NCBI GenBank assembly: GCA_910577315.1
Contig: CAJTME010000004.1
Span: forward strand, 126,156-190,155
DNA from: an uncultured Muribaculaceae bacterium
Lineage (GTDB): Bacteria > Bacteroidota > Bacteroidia > Bacteroidales > Muribaculaceae
Length of the DNA stretch: 64,000 nucleotides
Direction of reading: 5' to 3'
Part shown: positions 7,136-17,500 of the stretch, piece by piece
How positions within the stretch are numbered: position 1 is the stretch's first letter
Layout of the letters: each line of letters starts with the position of its first letter
Translations under genes and position numbers: made by a program
The notes under the pieces: model-generated
The model's input: the letters and a program-made list of their open reading frames with translations, nothing else
Databases searched by the model: none
What the model was told of the DNA's origin: nothing

Positions 7136-10135
7136 TCAATAAGCTGACGGTGCTGTGCGGCCACACATCGGCATGAACTGGCACCATTTGCAGTGGGCAG
7201 GATCCTCACATTGGGTGAAAGGAACAGCCGGGTCGAAAATTTCGGAAATCAATTCGTTGAGCCGCGGACGGAAATCAGCCGAGAATCCCGGGAAATCCGG
7301 CAGAGGTTTGGTGTCGGAGTAGCACAGGTCGCTGATTTGCCCCGTGCGCACAATTTCCTTTACCCTATGCAGTGTCGGACGGATGCGGGCCGTTGGATCG
7401 ACCATGTCGGCATAGGCCTCCGAATATACCATAAGCTGCAGCAGCGCCATTTTTTTTGAGTCGTATTTGAAAAGGTTGTCAAGCGTTGAGCCGATTTTAT
7501 AGTCATCCCCGCCGGTTTTGTAATCGACGAAGCGCAACGACCCATCAGGAAGGCGGTCGATGCGGTCGACGAGCATCTTGAAGTTGATGGCGAGTCCCTC
7601 GCAGACTTGCCACTGAGGAGAGGAATATTCCTGTTCCCCTCCGACATAGACGAACGAGCGTCCGCCCGAACAGAATTTTTCTTCCTCGGCGGCCAGCATG
7701 GCTCTCAGCTGATATTCCACCTGCCCCTTTATGAGCTGTCCCTCGCAGTTGAGGTCCGACATGGTGGGATTTTCGATTTTCATGCCGAGGAAATGGGCGA
7801 TTTCGTCAATGAGTATGCTTTCAAGCCGGCCGTCGCTGTCCATCTCGCGGTAGGTATCCGAAGTTATTTCGCCTCCTTTGTATTTGTCAAACAGCCGCTG
7901 GGCCGTGTGGTGGAAGATGTCTCCTATCTTAGCCGGGTCGAGATAATCCACCGGGGCATCATCCTCGCGGAGGTCATTGACAAAGCGCAGGTAAAAGCTG
8001 AGCGGACATCCCAGGTAAGTTTTCAGCGCCGAGGCCGATATGCGCAGCCCTCCCGGGCGCCGGTATGATTCGAGCTGTTCAAGAACCTTGCCTTCTTTTT
8101 TGACTTCGATAGTGCGTGGCGCCGGCGTCTTGCCTTCGAGCTGCATCTGACGGTGGACAATGGCCGGGTTTCCGTGGAGATATAGCAACTGGGCGAGATA
8201 GCGCGACATCTCCCCAGCACCGTTGGCCGAGGAGCGTGAATCGTAGAACAGGGTCACACGCGATGCCCGGCTTATTGCGCGGAAAAAATAGTAGGCATAG
8301 AAGCTCTCGCTCTGCTCGATGGGGGGCAGCCCGTAGCCACGGCGCAGGCTGTTTGGTATCATGGTGCGCACATAGTCGCGGCGCGGAAACGTGCGCTCGT
8401 TCATTGAAAGGAACGTTATGTTGTCGAAATCAATGGCGCGTGTTTCCAACACGCCCATTACCTGCAGTCCTTTCAATGGCGTGCCTTCGACGTTGATGGT
8501 CTTGGACTGAAGAATACGCTCGAACAGCATTAGGAAGGTCGACTCGCGCATGGTTACGGCGTACTTGTCGATTAACTGGCGCAGAACAGCAATCTGTGCG
8601 TCGAAATAGCGCAGGATGTCAAGCTCAAACGAGGTGTTGAACAATGCCGTGCCGGCATTGACTTCGAGAGCGGCGCGAACTCCGTTTACAAGCCCCACGA
8701 CATATTCGCACGATTCTTCCAGACTTTCCTGATTCAGTATGGGTCGGAAAATATAGTCTAATTCAGGGAACTCCTCCAGAAGATAATCTGCCTCAAGGTT
8801 AAAGAGCCTCAGGTTGAAAATTTTCTGGCGCATTGCCTCGGCCTTTCCACCTGCAAGCAGCTGGAGGTGGGGATGCAGCAGAATCTCGAGTACGTCCTGG
8901 AAGAAATACGACACACCGCCCCGGCGTTTGCGCGAACGCCTCTGCATTGATATGATGGATCGGAAAAGGGTGGCGAATGTGGTTGAGGTATACGGCAGCC
9001 CCATGGTGACGTTTACGGCGGGAATGTCGTGCGGCAATGCGAGCATCAGTGAGGTTAGCTGGCCTGCATCAGGGACAATTACGGCGGTGTTGAACAATCC
9101 GTCGCCGTCGAGCATCCCTTCCGATGCCATCCTTTCAAGTTCGGCGCCCGCTGCCTTTGCCTGGACAACTGCCGACGGCACTCCGATTATGTCGATGCGG
9201 GCAGGCGTGCCTATCTGTTCCATCTCGAAATCATCAGGCATCGGGAATTCTTTTGCCAGACGGCTGATAATCCTGATTGCCGGGTTGTCCTCGTTGATTT
9301 TTCCGTCGGGAGTATAGAAGAACGGTGACGATAGGTCCCAGAAGAAATCGGCAGCCCCGGCCCTGCGCATGCGCGCCATTATGCATAGTTCCGCGTTGGT
9401 TACGTCGCTCAAACCGACAAAGACATAATGGCGCCGTTTTATGTCTGCAATGGCCGTGTCGGAAAGCCTCAGGGCGGCGTCGCGCATCTGGCGTCCCGGT
9501 GTGGTAAGCCGCTCTTTGGCGAGACGGTCGGAGAAGCGGCGGTATATTTCGGGGAGCATGCGCCATAACGACAGGAAACGGTCGTTTATGACCATGTCAC
9601 GTCCGTCGGGCTTGGCATGGAGCCAAAAAGACTCAATGTGTTCTGTAAACCGGGTATGTCCCCATATCCTGCTGATTATATCTTTCTGTTCGTCTGAAAG
9701 GTAATCGGCGGCAATGTCATGGAGGGCTTCAAGATTGGAATAGAGTTTGACAGGGTCGGCAAGCGCGCGGTCGATTTCATCAAAGTCGTCAAGAATCATG
9801 TCTCCCCAAAATATGAATTTATCAAATTCTTTGGGGACAAATGTGTTTTCGTCACCTCCGGCTGTGTTCAGCGCCTCGACGGTGCGGCAGTAAGAGTCGT
9901 AGAGCATGAAAAGACGCTCGAAGTGCGAGGCTTCGGAAACGCGGGTGATTTTGGCGGCAAAACGTCCGAAAGTGGTGAAACGGGGCATGAACACTGCCTT
10001 GTCCCCCACCCTTTGCTGGATATACTTTTTCAGAAACATCGCCGACCGCTTGTTGGGGAAGATGAAGGTGTAATCGGCGAGGTCCCGGATGTTTGAAGAC
10101 GTATAATAATCGGCTATCTGCTCTAAGAACTTCAC
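7136..10135 (-). CDS. AddB-like PD-(D/E)XK nuclease
   Basis: 999-residue protein resembling AddB/RexB of double-strand-break-processing helicase-nucleases. The N-terminal FIFPNKRSAMFLKKYI block matches the inactive helicase-like domain of AddB, with no Walker A. The C-terminal nuclease core shows GCPLSFYLRF (about residue 705) and FVDYKTGGDD (about residues 868-877), the D...DxK catalytic residues. It ends with C-x2-C-x5-C (CKWCQFMPMC), which with the Cys in GCPLSFYL forms the iron-sulfur 'staple' of AddB-type nucleases. The start is GTG at 10133-10135; no ATG lies nearby. An AddA partner is expected but not in this window. hemW follows after two bases. It probably acts in recombinational DNA repair. 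Confidence 0.85.
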   Translation of the reverse strand: MKFLEQIADYYTSSNIRDLADYTFIFPNKRSAMFLKKYIQQRVGDKAVFMPRFTTFGRFAAKITRVSEASHFERLFMLYDSYCRTVEALNTAGGDENTFVPKEFDKFIFWGDMILDDFDEIDRALADPVKLYSNLEALHDIAADYLSDEQKDIISRIWGHTRFTEHIESFWLHAKPDGRDMVINDRFLSLWRMLPEIYRRFSDRLAKERLTTPGRQMRDAALRLSDTAIADIKRRHYVFVGLSDVTNAELCIMARMRRAGAADFFWDLSSPFFYTPDGKINEDNPAIRIISRLAKEFPMPDDFEMEQIGTPARIDIIGVPSAVVQAKAAGAELERMASEGMLDGDGLFNTAVIVPDAGQLTSLMLALPHDIPAVNVTMGLPYTSTTFATLFRSIISMQRRSRKRRGGVSYFFQDVLEILLHPHLQLLAGGKAEAMRQKIFNLRLFNLEADYLLEEFPELDYIFRPILNQESLEESCEYVVGLVNGVRAALEVNAGTALFNTSFELDILRYFDAQIAVLRQLIDKYAVTMRESTFLMLFERILQSKTINVEGTPLKGLQVMGVLETRAIDFDNITFLSMNERTFPRRDYVRTMIPNSLRRGYGLPPIEQSESFYAYYFFRAISRASRVTLFYDSRSSANGAGEMSRYLAQLLYLHGNPAIVHRQMQLEGKTPAPRTIEVKKEGKVLEQLESYRRPGGLRISASALKTYLGCPLSFYLRFVNDLREDDAPVDYLDPAKIGDIFHHTAQRLFDKYKGGEITSDTYREMDSDGRLESILIDEIAHFLGMKIENPTMSDLNCEGQLIKGQVEYQLRAMLAAEEEKFCSGGRSFVYVGGEQEYSSPQWQVCEGLAINFKMLVDRIDRLPDGSLRFVDYKTGGDDYKIGSTLDNLFKYDSKKMALLQLMVYSEAYADMVDPTARIRPTLHRVKEIVRTGQISDLCYSDTKPLPDFPGFSADFRPRLNELISEIFDPAVPFTQCEDPAHCKWCQFMPMCGRTAPSAY

Positions 10136-10203
10136 TTTATGGAGGGGTTAGATTATCGTTGACGGGCTTTTTGAGTCGTATTTTGACGACCTTTTATTAA
10201 TAA

Positions 10204-10234
10204 GACGATAGGGACGCAGCGCGCCCCTATCGTC
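10204..10234 (-). terminator. Hairpin terminator after mutB
   Basis: Ten-base perfect arms 10204-10213 and 10225-10234 (GACGATAGGG / CCCTATCGTC), loop of 11 bases, about 18 bases after the mutB stop. The T run is weak. Confidence 0.65.
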
Positions 10235-10251
10235 ATACGGTCATAATGTCG

Positions 10252-12390
10252 TTATTCCTCGTTGAGGAGTTCAATCATCTTGATTGCAGCTTCCGGGATG
10301 CGGGTGCCGGGGCCGAAGATGGCCGCTACGCCTGCCTTGTAGAGGAAGTCATAGTCCTGAGCGGGAATGACACCGCCGGCAACAACCATGATGTCCTCGC
10401 GGCCGAGCTTGCGGAGTTCCTCGATTACCTGTGGCACAAGTGTCTTGTGACCTGCTGCGAGCGAGCTTACGCCAAGCACATGGACGTCGTTTTCGACGGC
10501 CTGACGGGCAGCCTCGGCGGGAGTCTGGAACAGCGGTCCCATGTCTACGTCAAAGCCGCAGTCGGCATAGCCGGTGGCTACAACCTTGGCGCCGCGGTCG
10601 TGACCGTCCTGACCCATCTTGGCAATCATTATACGGGGCTGGCGACCTTCGCGTTTTGCGAATTCCTCGCACATCTGCTGCGCGCGGACAAAGTCGGGGT
10701 CTTTTTTAGTTTCTGCTGAATACACGCCTGAAATTGTTCGGATTACTGCTTTGTAACGGCCTACGACATCTTCGCAGGCATCGGAAATTTCGCCGAGCGA
10801 CGCACGGAGGCCGGCTGCCTTGACGGCGAGGTCAAGAAGGTTGCCTTCCTTGGTGCGGACACATTCGGTGATGGCTGCGAGGGCTTCCTTGACTTTGGCT
10901 TCGTCGCGGTCGGCACGGAGGTCGTTGAGACGAGCAATCTGCTCTTCACGCACCTGGGTGTTGTCGATTTCGAGGATGTCGATGGGATCTTCGTGGTCGA
11001 GACGGTATTTGTTGATGCCGACGATGGTCTGACGGCCTGAGTCGATACGGGCCTGGGTGCGTGCGGCGGCTTCCTCGATACGGAGTTTGGGAAGGCCGGT
11101 TTCGATAGCCTTAGCCATGCCGCCGAGCTTCTCGATTTCCTGGATATGTTCCCATGCGCGGTGAGCGATTTCGTTGGTGAGCGCTTCCACGTAGTATGAA
11201 CCTGCCCAGGGGTCGACCTGCTTGGTGACCATCGTTTCTTCCTGAATGTAAATCTGGGTGTTTCGTGCGATACGTGCCGAGAAGTCGGTGGGAAGGGCGA
11301 TTGCCTCGTCGAGGGCGTTGGTGTGGAGCGACTGGGTGTGGCCCAGGGCTGCGCCCATGGCCTCGATACAGGTGCGGCCAACGTTGTTGAAGGGGTCCTG
11401 CTCGGTGAGCGACCAGCCGGATGTCTGCGAGTGGGTGCGGAGTGCGAGCGACTTGGGGTTCTTGGGGTTGAACTGCTTGACAATCTTTGCCCAGAGCATG
11501 CGTGCGGCGCGCATCTTGGCAACTTCCATGAAGAAGTTCATGCCGATTGCCCAGAAGAACGACAGACGCGGAGCAAATGCGTCGATGTCCATACCGGCGT
11601 TAACACCGGCGCGGAGGTATTCGAGACCGTCGGCGAGAGTGTAAGCCAGCTCGATGTCACAGGTGGCGCCGGCTTCCTGCATGTGGTAGCCGGAGATGGA
11701 AATCGAGTTGAATTTGGGCATGTTCTGCGAGGTGTACTCGAAGATGTCGGCGATGATGCGCATCGAGAATTCCGGGGGATAGATATATGTGTTGCGCACC
11801 ATGAATTCCTTGAGGATGTCGTTTTGGATGGTACCGGCCATTTCCTCAAGCTTGGCTCCCTGTTCGAGGCCAGCGTTGATGTAGAAGGCGAGCACGGGAA
11901 GAACGGCGCCGTTCATGGTCATCGAAACCGACATTTTGTTCAAGGGGATGCCATCGAACAGTACCTTCATGTCCTCGATTGAGCAAATCGACACACCGGC
12001 CTTGCCCACGTCACCGACAACACGGGGATGGTCGGCGTCATAGCCGCGGTGTGTGGCGAGGTCAAACGCCACGGAAAGGCCCTTCTGGCCTGCGGCGAGG
12101 TTGCGGCGGTAGAATGCGTTTGATTCAGCGGCGGTGGAGAAACCGGCATACTGACGGATGGTCCAGGGACGCAGGGGATACATGGCGCTGTACGGACCGC
12201 GGAGGAACGGGGGAATACCTGACACGTAGTTGAGGTGTTCCAGACCTTGCAGGTCGTCTTTCGTATATATGGGCTTGACCGGAATAAGCTCAGGGGTGAG
12301 CCAGTCCTGCTCGGGGTTGGCAGCTACGGCAGAGTGCTGAGCGCCGAACGAGTCTTTTGTAATGTCTATGGTGGAGAAATCGGGTCTCAT
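10252..12390 (-). CDS. mutB: Methylmalonyl-CoA mutase large subunit
   Basis: 712-residue catalytic subunit interconverting succinyl-CoA and (R)-methylmalonyl-CoA. This is the B12-dependent step linking succinate to propionate in Bacteroidales fermentation. The N-terminal TIM barrel holds the CoA-binding region (TIRQYAGFSTAAESNAFYRR). The C-terminal cobalamin-binding domain carries MAKMGQDGHDRGAK with the cobalt-ligating His near residue 597, then GVSSLAAGHKTLVP. Full family length with no missing key residue seen. It is the second gene of the pair, 23 bases after mutA, and is followed by a hairpin. The adjacent chaperone MeaB and the epimerase, often nearby in other genomes, are not in the window. 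Confidence 0.97.
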   Translation of the reverse strand: MRPDFSTIDITKDSFGAQHSAVAANPEQDWLTPELIPVKPIYTKDDLQGLEHLNYVSGIPPFLRGPYSAMYPLRPWTIRQYAGFSTAAESNAFYRRNLAAGQKGLSVAFDLATHRGYDADHPRVVGDVGKAGVSICSIEDMKVLFDGIPLNKMSVSMTMNGAVLPVLAFYINAGLEQGAKLEEMAGTIQNDILKEFMVRNTYIYPPEFSMRIIADIFEYTSQNMPKFNSISISGYHMQEAGATCDIELAYTLADGLEYLRAGVNAGMDIDAFAPRLSFFWAIGMNFFMEVAKMRAARMLWAKIVKQFNPKNPKSLALRTHSQTSGWSLTEQDPFNNVGRTCIEAMGAALGHTQSLHTNALDEAIALPTDFSARIARNTQIYIQEETMVTKQVDPWAGSYYVEALTNEIAHRAWEHIQEIEKLGGMAKAIETGLPKLRIEEAAARTQARIDSGRQTIVGINKYRLDHEDPIDILEIDNTQVREEQIARLNDLRADRDEAKVKEALAAITECVRTKEGNLLDLAVKAAGLRASLGEISDACEDVVGRYKAVIRTISGVYSAETKKDPDFVRAQQMCEEFAKREGRQPRIMIAKMGQDGHDRGAKVVATGYADCGFDVDMGPLFQTPAEAARQAVENDVHVLGVSSLAAGHKTLVPQVIEELRKLGREDIMVVAGGVIPAQDYDFLYKAGVAAIFGPGTRIPEAAIKMIELLNEE

Positions 12391-12413
12391 TTCTTTGTGT
12401 TGTAGCTGGTTAA

Positions 12414-14270
12414 TTATTTGTTGAGAAGACGAGCGTTGAAGTCGCGGAGGGTTTCAAGCACGTTGCAGCGAACATGTACGAAGTCCTTGATTCCGGCAGC
12501 CTGGAGTTCTTCGGTGCAGGCGGGATTGCCGGCAACCACAAACTCGGCGCGACCGTCGAGATACTTGAATGCTTCGGGAGCAAGAGTGGCGTATTCGTCG
12601 TCTGACGAGCAGAGAACCACTACGTCGGCACCCTGAGCCAAAGCTGCATCGACGCCCTGCTCGACGGTGTCGAAGCCGAGGTTGTCGATGATTTCATAAC
12701 CGGCGCAACCGAAGAAGTTGGTCGAGAACTGGGCGCGGGCAAGGCGCATGGCAAGGTTGCCGATGGTGAGCATGAACACCTTCGGGCGTTTGGCGGCAGC
12801 CTCGGTGGCCAGGCGGAGCTCTTCGAAGTCAGAGGCAGCGCGTTTGCCGCAGAGGGCCTTGTCGGACTTTTCTTCCTCGCCGCAGCCGCAGTGGCATGAG
12901 CAGTTGGAATTTGCAATCTTGCCGGCAGCTGTTTCGTTGATGTTGGGATACTGGTTGGTGCCGAGCAGGATTTCCTTGCGGCGTGCAACCTCGGTGTGGC
13001 GCTTCACGCAAGAGTCATTGACGGCCTTCTGCACCTTGCCTTCTGAAACGAGTGCGAAGAAACCGCCCTCTTTTTCGGTGGCGAGGAAGAGTTTCCAGGC
13101 TTCGTTTGCCAGCGATACGGTGAGGGTTTCCACATAGTATGAACCACCGGCTGGATCGATAACCTTGTCGAGATGGCTTTCTTCCTTGAGGAGGAACTGC
13201 TGGTTGCGGGCGATGCGTTCGCTGAAAGCGTCAGGTTTCTGATAAGGAACGTCAAAGGGTGTGGTGGTGATGGAATCTACGCCTGCGAGTGCAGCCGACA
13301 TGGTTTCGGTCTGGCTGCGGAGGAGGTTGACGTGGGCGTCGTAGATTGTCTGGTTGAAGCGCGATGTCGATGCGTGTACGTGCATTTTTGCACATTCAAG
13401 GCTTGCGGGCTTGTACTGAGCGACAATCTGCGCCCAAAGCATGCGGGCTGCGCGGAATTTGGCCAGCTCCATGAAATAGTTGGACGATACGCCCATGTTG
13501 AACTTAACACGTGCGGCAACTTCATCTACCGACAGGCCGGCGTCGGTGAGGAGGGTGAGCCAGTCGGCGCCCCATGCGAGGGCGTAACCGAGTTCCTGAT
13601 AGATGAATGCGCCCGAGTTGGAGAGCATGTCGGAATCTACGGCCAGCACTTTGAGGCCCGGAACTTCGGAAACCTCGGCGAGGAGAGCCTTGGCGGTCTC
13701 GACGATTGCGGGAACGTCCGCTTCCTTGCCATGACGCAGGGAACGGCGGAGGGGATTGTAGTCGATTGAGCCACGGAATGTTTTTTCAACACCGTTGGCT
13801 TTTATGTATTTCACCAGGGCTGCGGCAAGGTCAAGCGCCTTGCGGGGGCAGCATGTGAAGTTGATTTCAACTGTTGAGAGGTCGATGCCTTTCATGAGGG
13901 TTGCGAGGGTGGCTTCCGAAGGGTCTTCAACTTTGAATCCGAGCGAAGTCACGCCCTTGGTGAGTACCTCGACGGCAACGGCATTGGCTGCTTCGGGTTC
14001 GCACTCGATGATTTCCTGGCGGGTGAGCCAGTCGTTGGTGGTGCGGATGCCGCGGACGTATGGAAACTCGCCCGGCAGGCTGTCTGTTGTTTTAAGGTCG
14101 GCAATGTCTTCGGCGCGGTACATAGGCTGCACGTTGAAGCCCTCGTTAGTGCGCCAGACCAGTTTCTTGTCGAAGTCGGCGCCTTTGAGGTCGGCCACGA
14201 CTTTGGCGCGCCATTCTTCCATGGATACGCCCGGGAACTGGTCAAACAATTTTTCGGTCTTTTCTGACAT
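12414..14270 (-). CDS. mutA: Methylmalonyl-CoA mutase small subunit
   Basis: 618-residue non-catalytic partner of MutB, with a degenerate barrel and a B12-like domain lacking the DxHxxG motif. The start ATG 14268-14270 (MSEKTEKLFDQFPGVSMEEW) is chosen because it begins the family N-terminus; the frame is open to 14372 but that region holds the promoter. Around residues 455-475 there is a cysteine-rich insert, NCSCHCGCGEEEKSDKALCG, between the barrel and the B12-like domain. Five cysteines and one histidine within about 19 residues suggest a metal or Fe-S binding loop, which I do not know as a general feature of this subunit. Family assignment is firm; the role of the insert is unknown. Confidence 0.95.
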   Translation of the reverse strand: MSEKTEKLFDQFPGVSMEEWRAKVVADLKGADFDKKLVWRTNEGFNVQPMYRAEDIADLKTTDSLPGEFPYVRGIRTTNDWLTRQEIIECEPEAANAVAVEVLTKGVTSLGFKVEDPSEATLATLMKGIDLSTVEINFTCCPRKALDLAAALVKYIKANGVEKTFRGSIDYNPLRRSLRHGKEADVPAIVETAKALLAEVSEVPGLKVLAVDSDMLSNSGAFIYQELGYALAWGADWLTLLTDAGLSVDEVAARVKFNMGVSSNYFMELAKFRAARMLWAQIVAQYKPASLECAKMHVHASTSRFNQTIYDAHVNLLRSQTETMSAALAGVDSITTTPFDVPYQKPDAFSERIARNQQFLLKEESHLDKVIDPAGGSYYVETLTVSLANEAWKLFLATEKEGGFFALVSEGKVQKAVNDSCVKRHTEVARRKEILLGTNQYPNINETAAGKIANSNCSCHCGCGEEEKSDKALCGKRAASDFEELRLATEAAAKRPKVFMLTIGNLAMRLARAQFSTNFFGCAGYEIIDNLGFDTVEQGVDAALAQGADVVVLCSSDDEYATLAPEAFKYLDGRAEFVVAGNPACTEELQAAGIKDFVHVRCNVLETLRDFNARLLNK

Positions 14271-14358
14271 AACTTTGTTTAGGGTAGTTATAATGTTTAT
14301 TAGATTTTCGGTCGGTGACAGAAAATAGAGTGGCGGGAGCCGCCTGATGTTTTCCCGG

Positions 14359-14366
14359 CAAAGATA
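14359..14366 (-). promoter_or_regulatory. -7 element of the mutA-mutB promoter
   Basis: Minus-strand TATCTTTG, about 90 bases upstream of the mutA ATG. No clean TTTG -33 partner; TGTTGA near 14386-14391 is the closest. No cobalamin riboswitch was seen in the leader. Confidence 0.55.
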
Positions 14367-14448
14367 GCACAAAAAATCGGTAAATCAACACATTTGATAA
14401 TAAAAATATTTTTTGCCCCGGAATAGGGATGGCAACGGAGATTTTTAT

Positions 14449-14456
14449 TAATTTTG
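14449..14456 (+). promoter_or_regulatory. Possible -7 element for the AlbA_2-protein gene
   Basis: TAATTTTG matches TAnnTTTG, about 50 bases upstream of the ATG at 14506. A TTTG at 14412-14415 is too distant to be a normal -33 element. Confidence 0.4.
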
Positions 14457-14505
14457 TAGGATATTTAATTTAAGTAAAAACCCGTTTAATAAAAACTAAT
14501 CCGCG

Positions 14506-17500
14506 ATGACATATGAGATAGGCCAAATATATGAATTTGACGTAATTAAGGACTATGGTGAGGATGAAGACATTTTCCGTCTGCACATTCCTGGCTACGG
14601 CGAAGGGCGCCTGGCAAAATTCAAGTTCCAGAAAAACGAGCCTTTGCCCGACCGATTGAAGTGCCGCATTAAATTTTTCAGCAACGGTTTTCCTGTTCCG
14701 GGACACTATATGCCCCAGTATGTCAACCGGTTTTACCGTCAGGGATATGAGCAGGGAGCCGTGTTTGAGTTCAAGGTAGTTGGCCTTCCCCCGGCTCCTG
14801 GCGGACATTTCAGTCTTGAGGACAAATACGGGATTCGCTATAATCTTCACGACAACGCTGCATTATTGGTCGAGGGACAGAAGGTTCTGTGCAGATTCAC
14901 TAAACTGTCCGTAACATATTTCAACCTTGAGCTTGCCAACGGCGACATGAGGCTGCCTCTGATCAAGCCCGAGGTATTTCTTGGCAACATCGGCGTTAAG
15001 GGGATCATGCGCTCGCGTCTTGTGAAACTTCTCGGAGAATTTCTTCCTGACGCACAGGCTGAACTTGATTCAGACAGCGCACTGTGGGTTGTTACGGCCT
15101 TGAAAGGAATAGGTAGCCGCCTTGCCGAGTGGTTCGTGCAGTCTGACATCCGGCGCCACAATGTATTCTTCCGCAAATTGGTGGCGATAGCCCGCACAGG
15201 CGGTCTCTATCTGCTGGAAAATTCACGGTTCCTCCGCAATCTTGCCGAGGAACAGCGACGCAATCTGCAGGCCATACTCACCGAGGCGGTCGAAAATCTC
15301 GACCCATTCCGACTTGTGCTCGAACTGGTGGAAAGCGGCAAGGAGAGGGAATTTGTTGAGAGCCTGATGACTAAACTGCGCGAAAGCGGCTATCTGTATC
15401 ACCCCGCGCGACAGTTCTCGCTGATGATGATGATATTCCGCACCGAGCCGGCATTGGTCCAGACTTATCTCGGCAAGATTTTCGAAACCATCATGGAATG
15501 GAAGCTCGAGACCTGGACAGCCGAGCCGTTCCGCAGCGCTTTCGTACGCCAGTTTGAAATCTATATACGGCAGAGTTGCCGGGAAATTGACCTCCTGCCC
15601 CAGGCCGACACTCAGGCCGACATAGACCGCATCGAGAAAATCGTCACGGCAATAGCATTGCAGATGCTCATTTCGGGCGACTCGACCTCATCGCAATACA
15701 AGCGCAACCGCTCGCTGTTCTACCGCTACATATCGCTGTTGAGGCCGGTGCGCAGCGACGAACTTCTTGACAAGGCATTCCTGACCCTGATGGGCGTGAA
15801 CCTCCCCCTGGAATTCACATACGATACCATCAAGGAACCCACCATGCTGATGACCCGCGCCACCGTGCGGCCGCCCGAAGACGCTTCGAACATCGACACC
15901 ATCCATTCGATGCAGGAAGGCGACATACAGATTACCGTCGATGGCGACGGCATATCGGTGATGCGCACCGACGACACCAATGCTGGCCGCATCTTGCCGA
16001 ACGGAATGATGGAATGGCTTTCCCCGCAGATTTATCTGTCGGGACTGCAAAGCCTGAACGGTGGCCAACTGAACAGCTTTGACGCCCATCGCCGTCTGTG
16101 GGGAAACATTGAGAAGGCTCTTTTTGAGTCCAGGGCACATGCGGCTGCAAAGATACGCGAACGGCGCAAGGCCGAGGTGGGTGACCGCGTGAAAATCCAT
16201 ATCAGCCAGGACGAACGTTACCGTGCCGACAATCCCATGTGGGAAGCCGCCATCAGTGATGAAAACTTTTTTGACGGCAAGGGTGTCATCTACCGCGATA
16301 ACATAGTTGGCTACAACCTGCGCTCTTCCGACCTTGACCGCAACCGCGCGCTTGCCCGCAGCGCTTTTGTCGACAGCAACGGGCGTCCCCGCCACTTCCT
16401 TGCAACCGTCGAATCCATCGATCATGAGGGAATATACCACTTCTCGTTGATTGACGATGTGGCCGAGCAATGCGGCAATATAATGAACTACAACGATACA
16501 TACCTTGCCGTAATTGCAAACTGCGACCAATATGAATACAGCGCGATTGCCGAGACCGGGTATGGCATCCACCTCCAGCGCCAGCCGGGCGACCCGGAAT
16601 ATCACCGTCAGGACATCGTGGCCTTCCGTGTGCTCGACATGAACAATCCCCGCCACATAAAAGGCACGATTCTTTATGATGAGGAAGGACAGACACTCGA
16701 CAAAGTGTTCGCTTTTTCCGAACTGATGAAGGGTATATCCTTTGATGAAGAGGATGACGAACTCGACGGCACAATGATGCTGGACTCCGACGAGAACCTG
16801 TCGCATGAGGACGTTATTGAAATCATTGAGCTGATAAGGTTCAAGGCTATCTCCACGAGCAATCTTCTGGCAGCCTACGACTATCTTCAGTTCGGCCGTC
16901 TCCTTGCCCTCATTATCGGAGCCAAAGAGCTGGCCAAGCGACTTGAAGTACATGCCGCCATGTTGCGCCTCCACCAGTTTTACGCGACCAATCGCCGCGT
17001 CGATTCAGACGAACTGGAAAAATTCCGCTCGGAAGTGGCAGGCTTCCCGATGCTTGAGGTTGTGTTCCACCGTCTTGAGATTGTATCCTGGCTTGGCGAT
17101 GCCGACCACAACGAAGATCTGTGGGAGACGGTCAAGGAGGGACGCAATCTTCTCGAAAGCAACCTTGCCCGACTGGTACTCTCGGTCAACATGCTTCCCG
17201 ACGGGTCGAATGATGATGCCGTGGCCGAAGGGCTCAAGACTAAAATCGCACAGATGCTTGGCGTCAATTTCGAGGCACGTCAGCTTAAATCGTACGGACG
17301 CGAGAACCAGTTCATCGAGTTCAAGTCGAGCATCGTTTATCCCGCACGCAAGAAGGGTGAGAAAGTTAAGGCGGATCCAGAGGCACAGCAGTTCGTGATT
17401 TTGAAAACCATCGCGGGCTTCCTGAATTCATCGGGCGGCACGTTGTATATCGGCGTGAACGACTACACGCGCTGCGAGGCAGGTCTGTTTGAGGATTTCG

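Noticed and set aside
11323..11982. 219-codon plus-strand frame inside mutB
   Set aside because: Antisense shadow of the highly conserved mutase barrel.
14271..14372. Longer N-terminus for MutA
   Set aside because: The extra 34 residues are not family-like and cover the promoter element at 14359-14366.
14271..14505. Cobalamin riboswitch upstream of mutA
   Set aside because: The minus-strand leader is only about 90 bases long and no B12-box was recognisable.
15688..16974. 428-codon open frame antisense to the AlbA_2 protein gene
   Set aside because: The plus-strand frame continues through it with clear domain motifs; the antisense translation has no recognisable domain and reflects codon bias.
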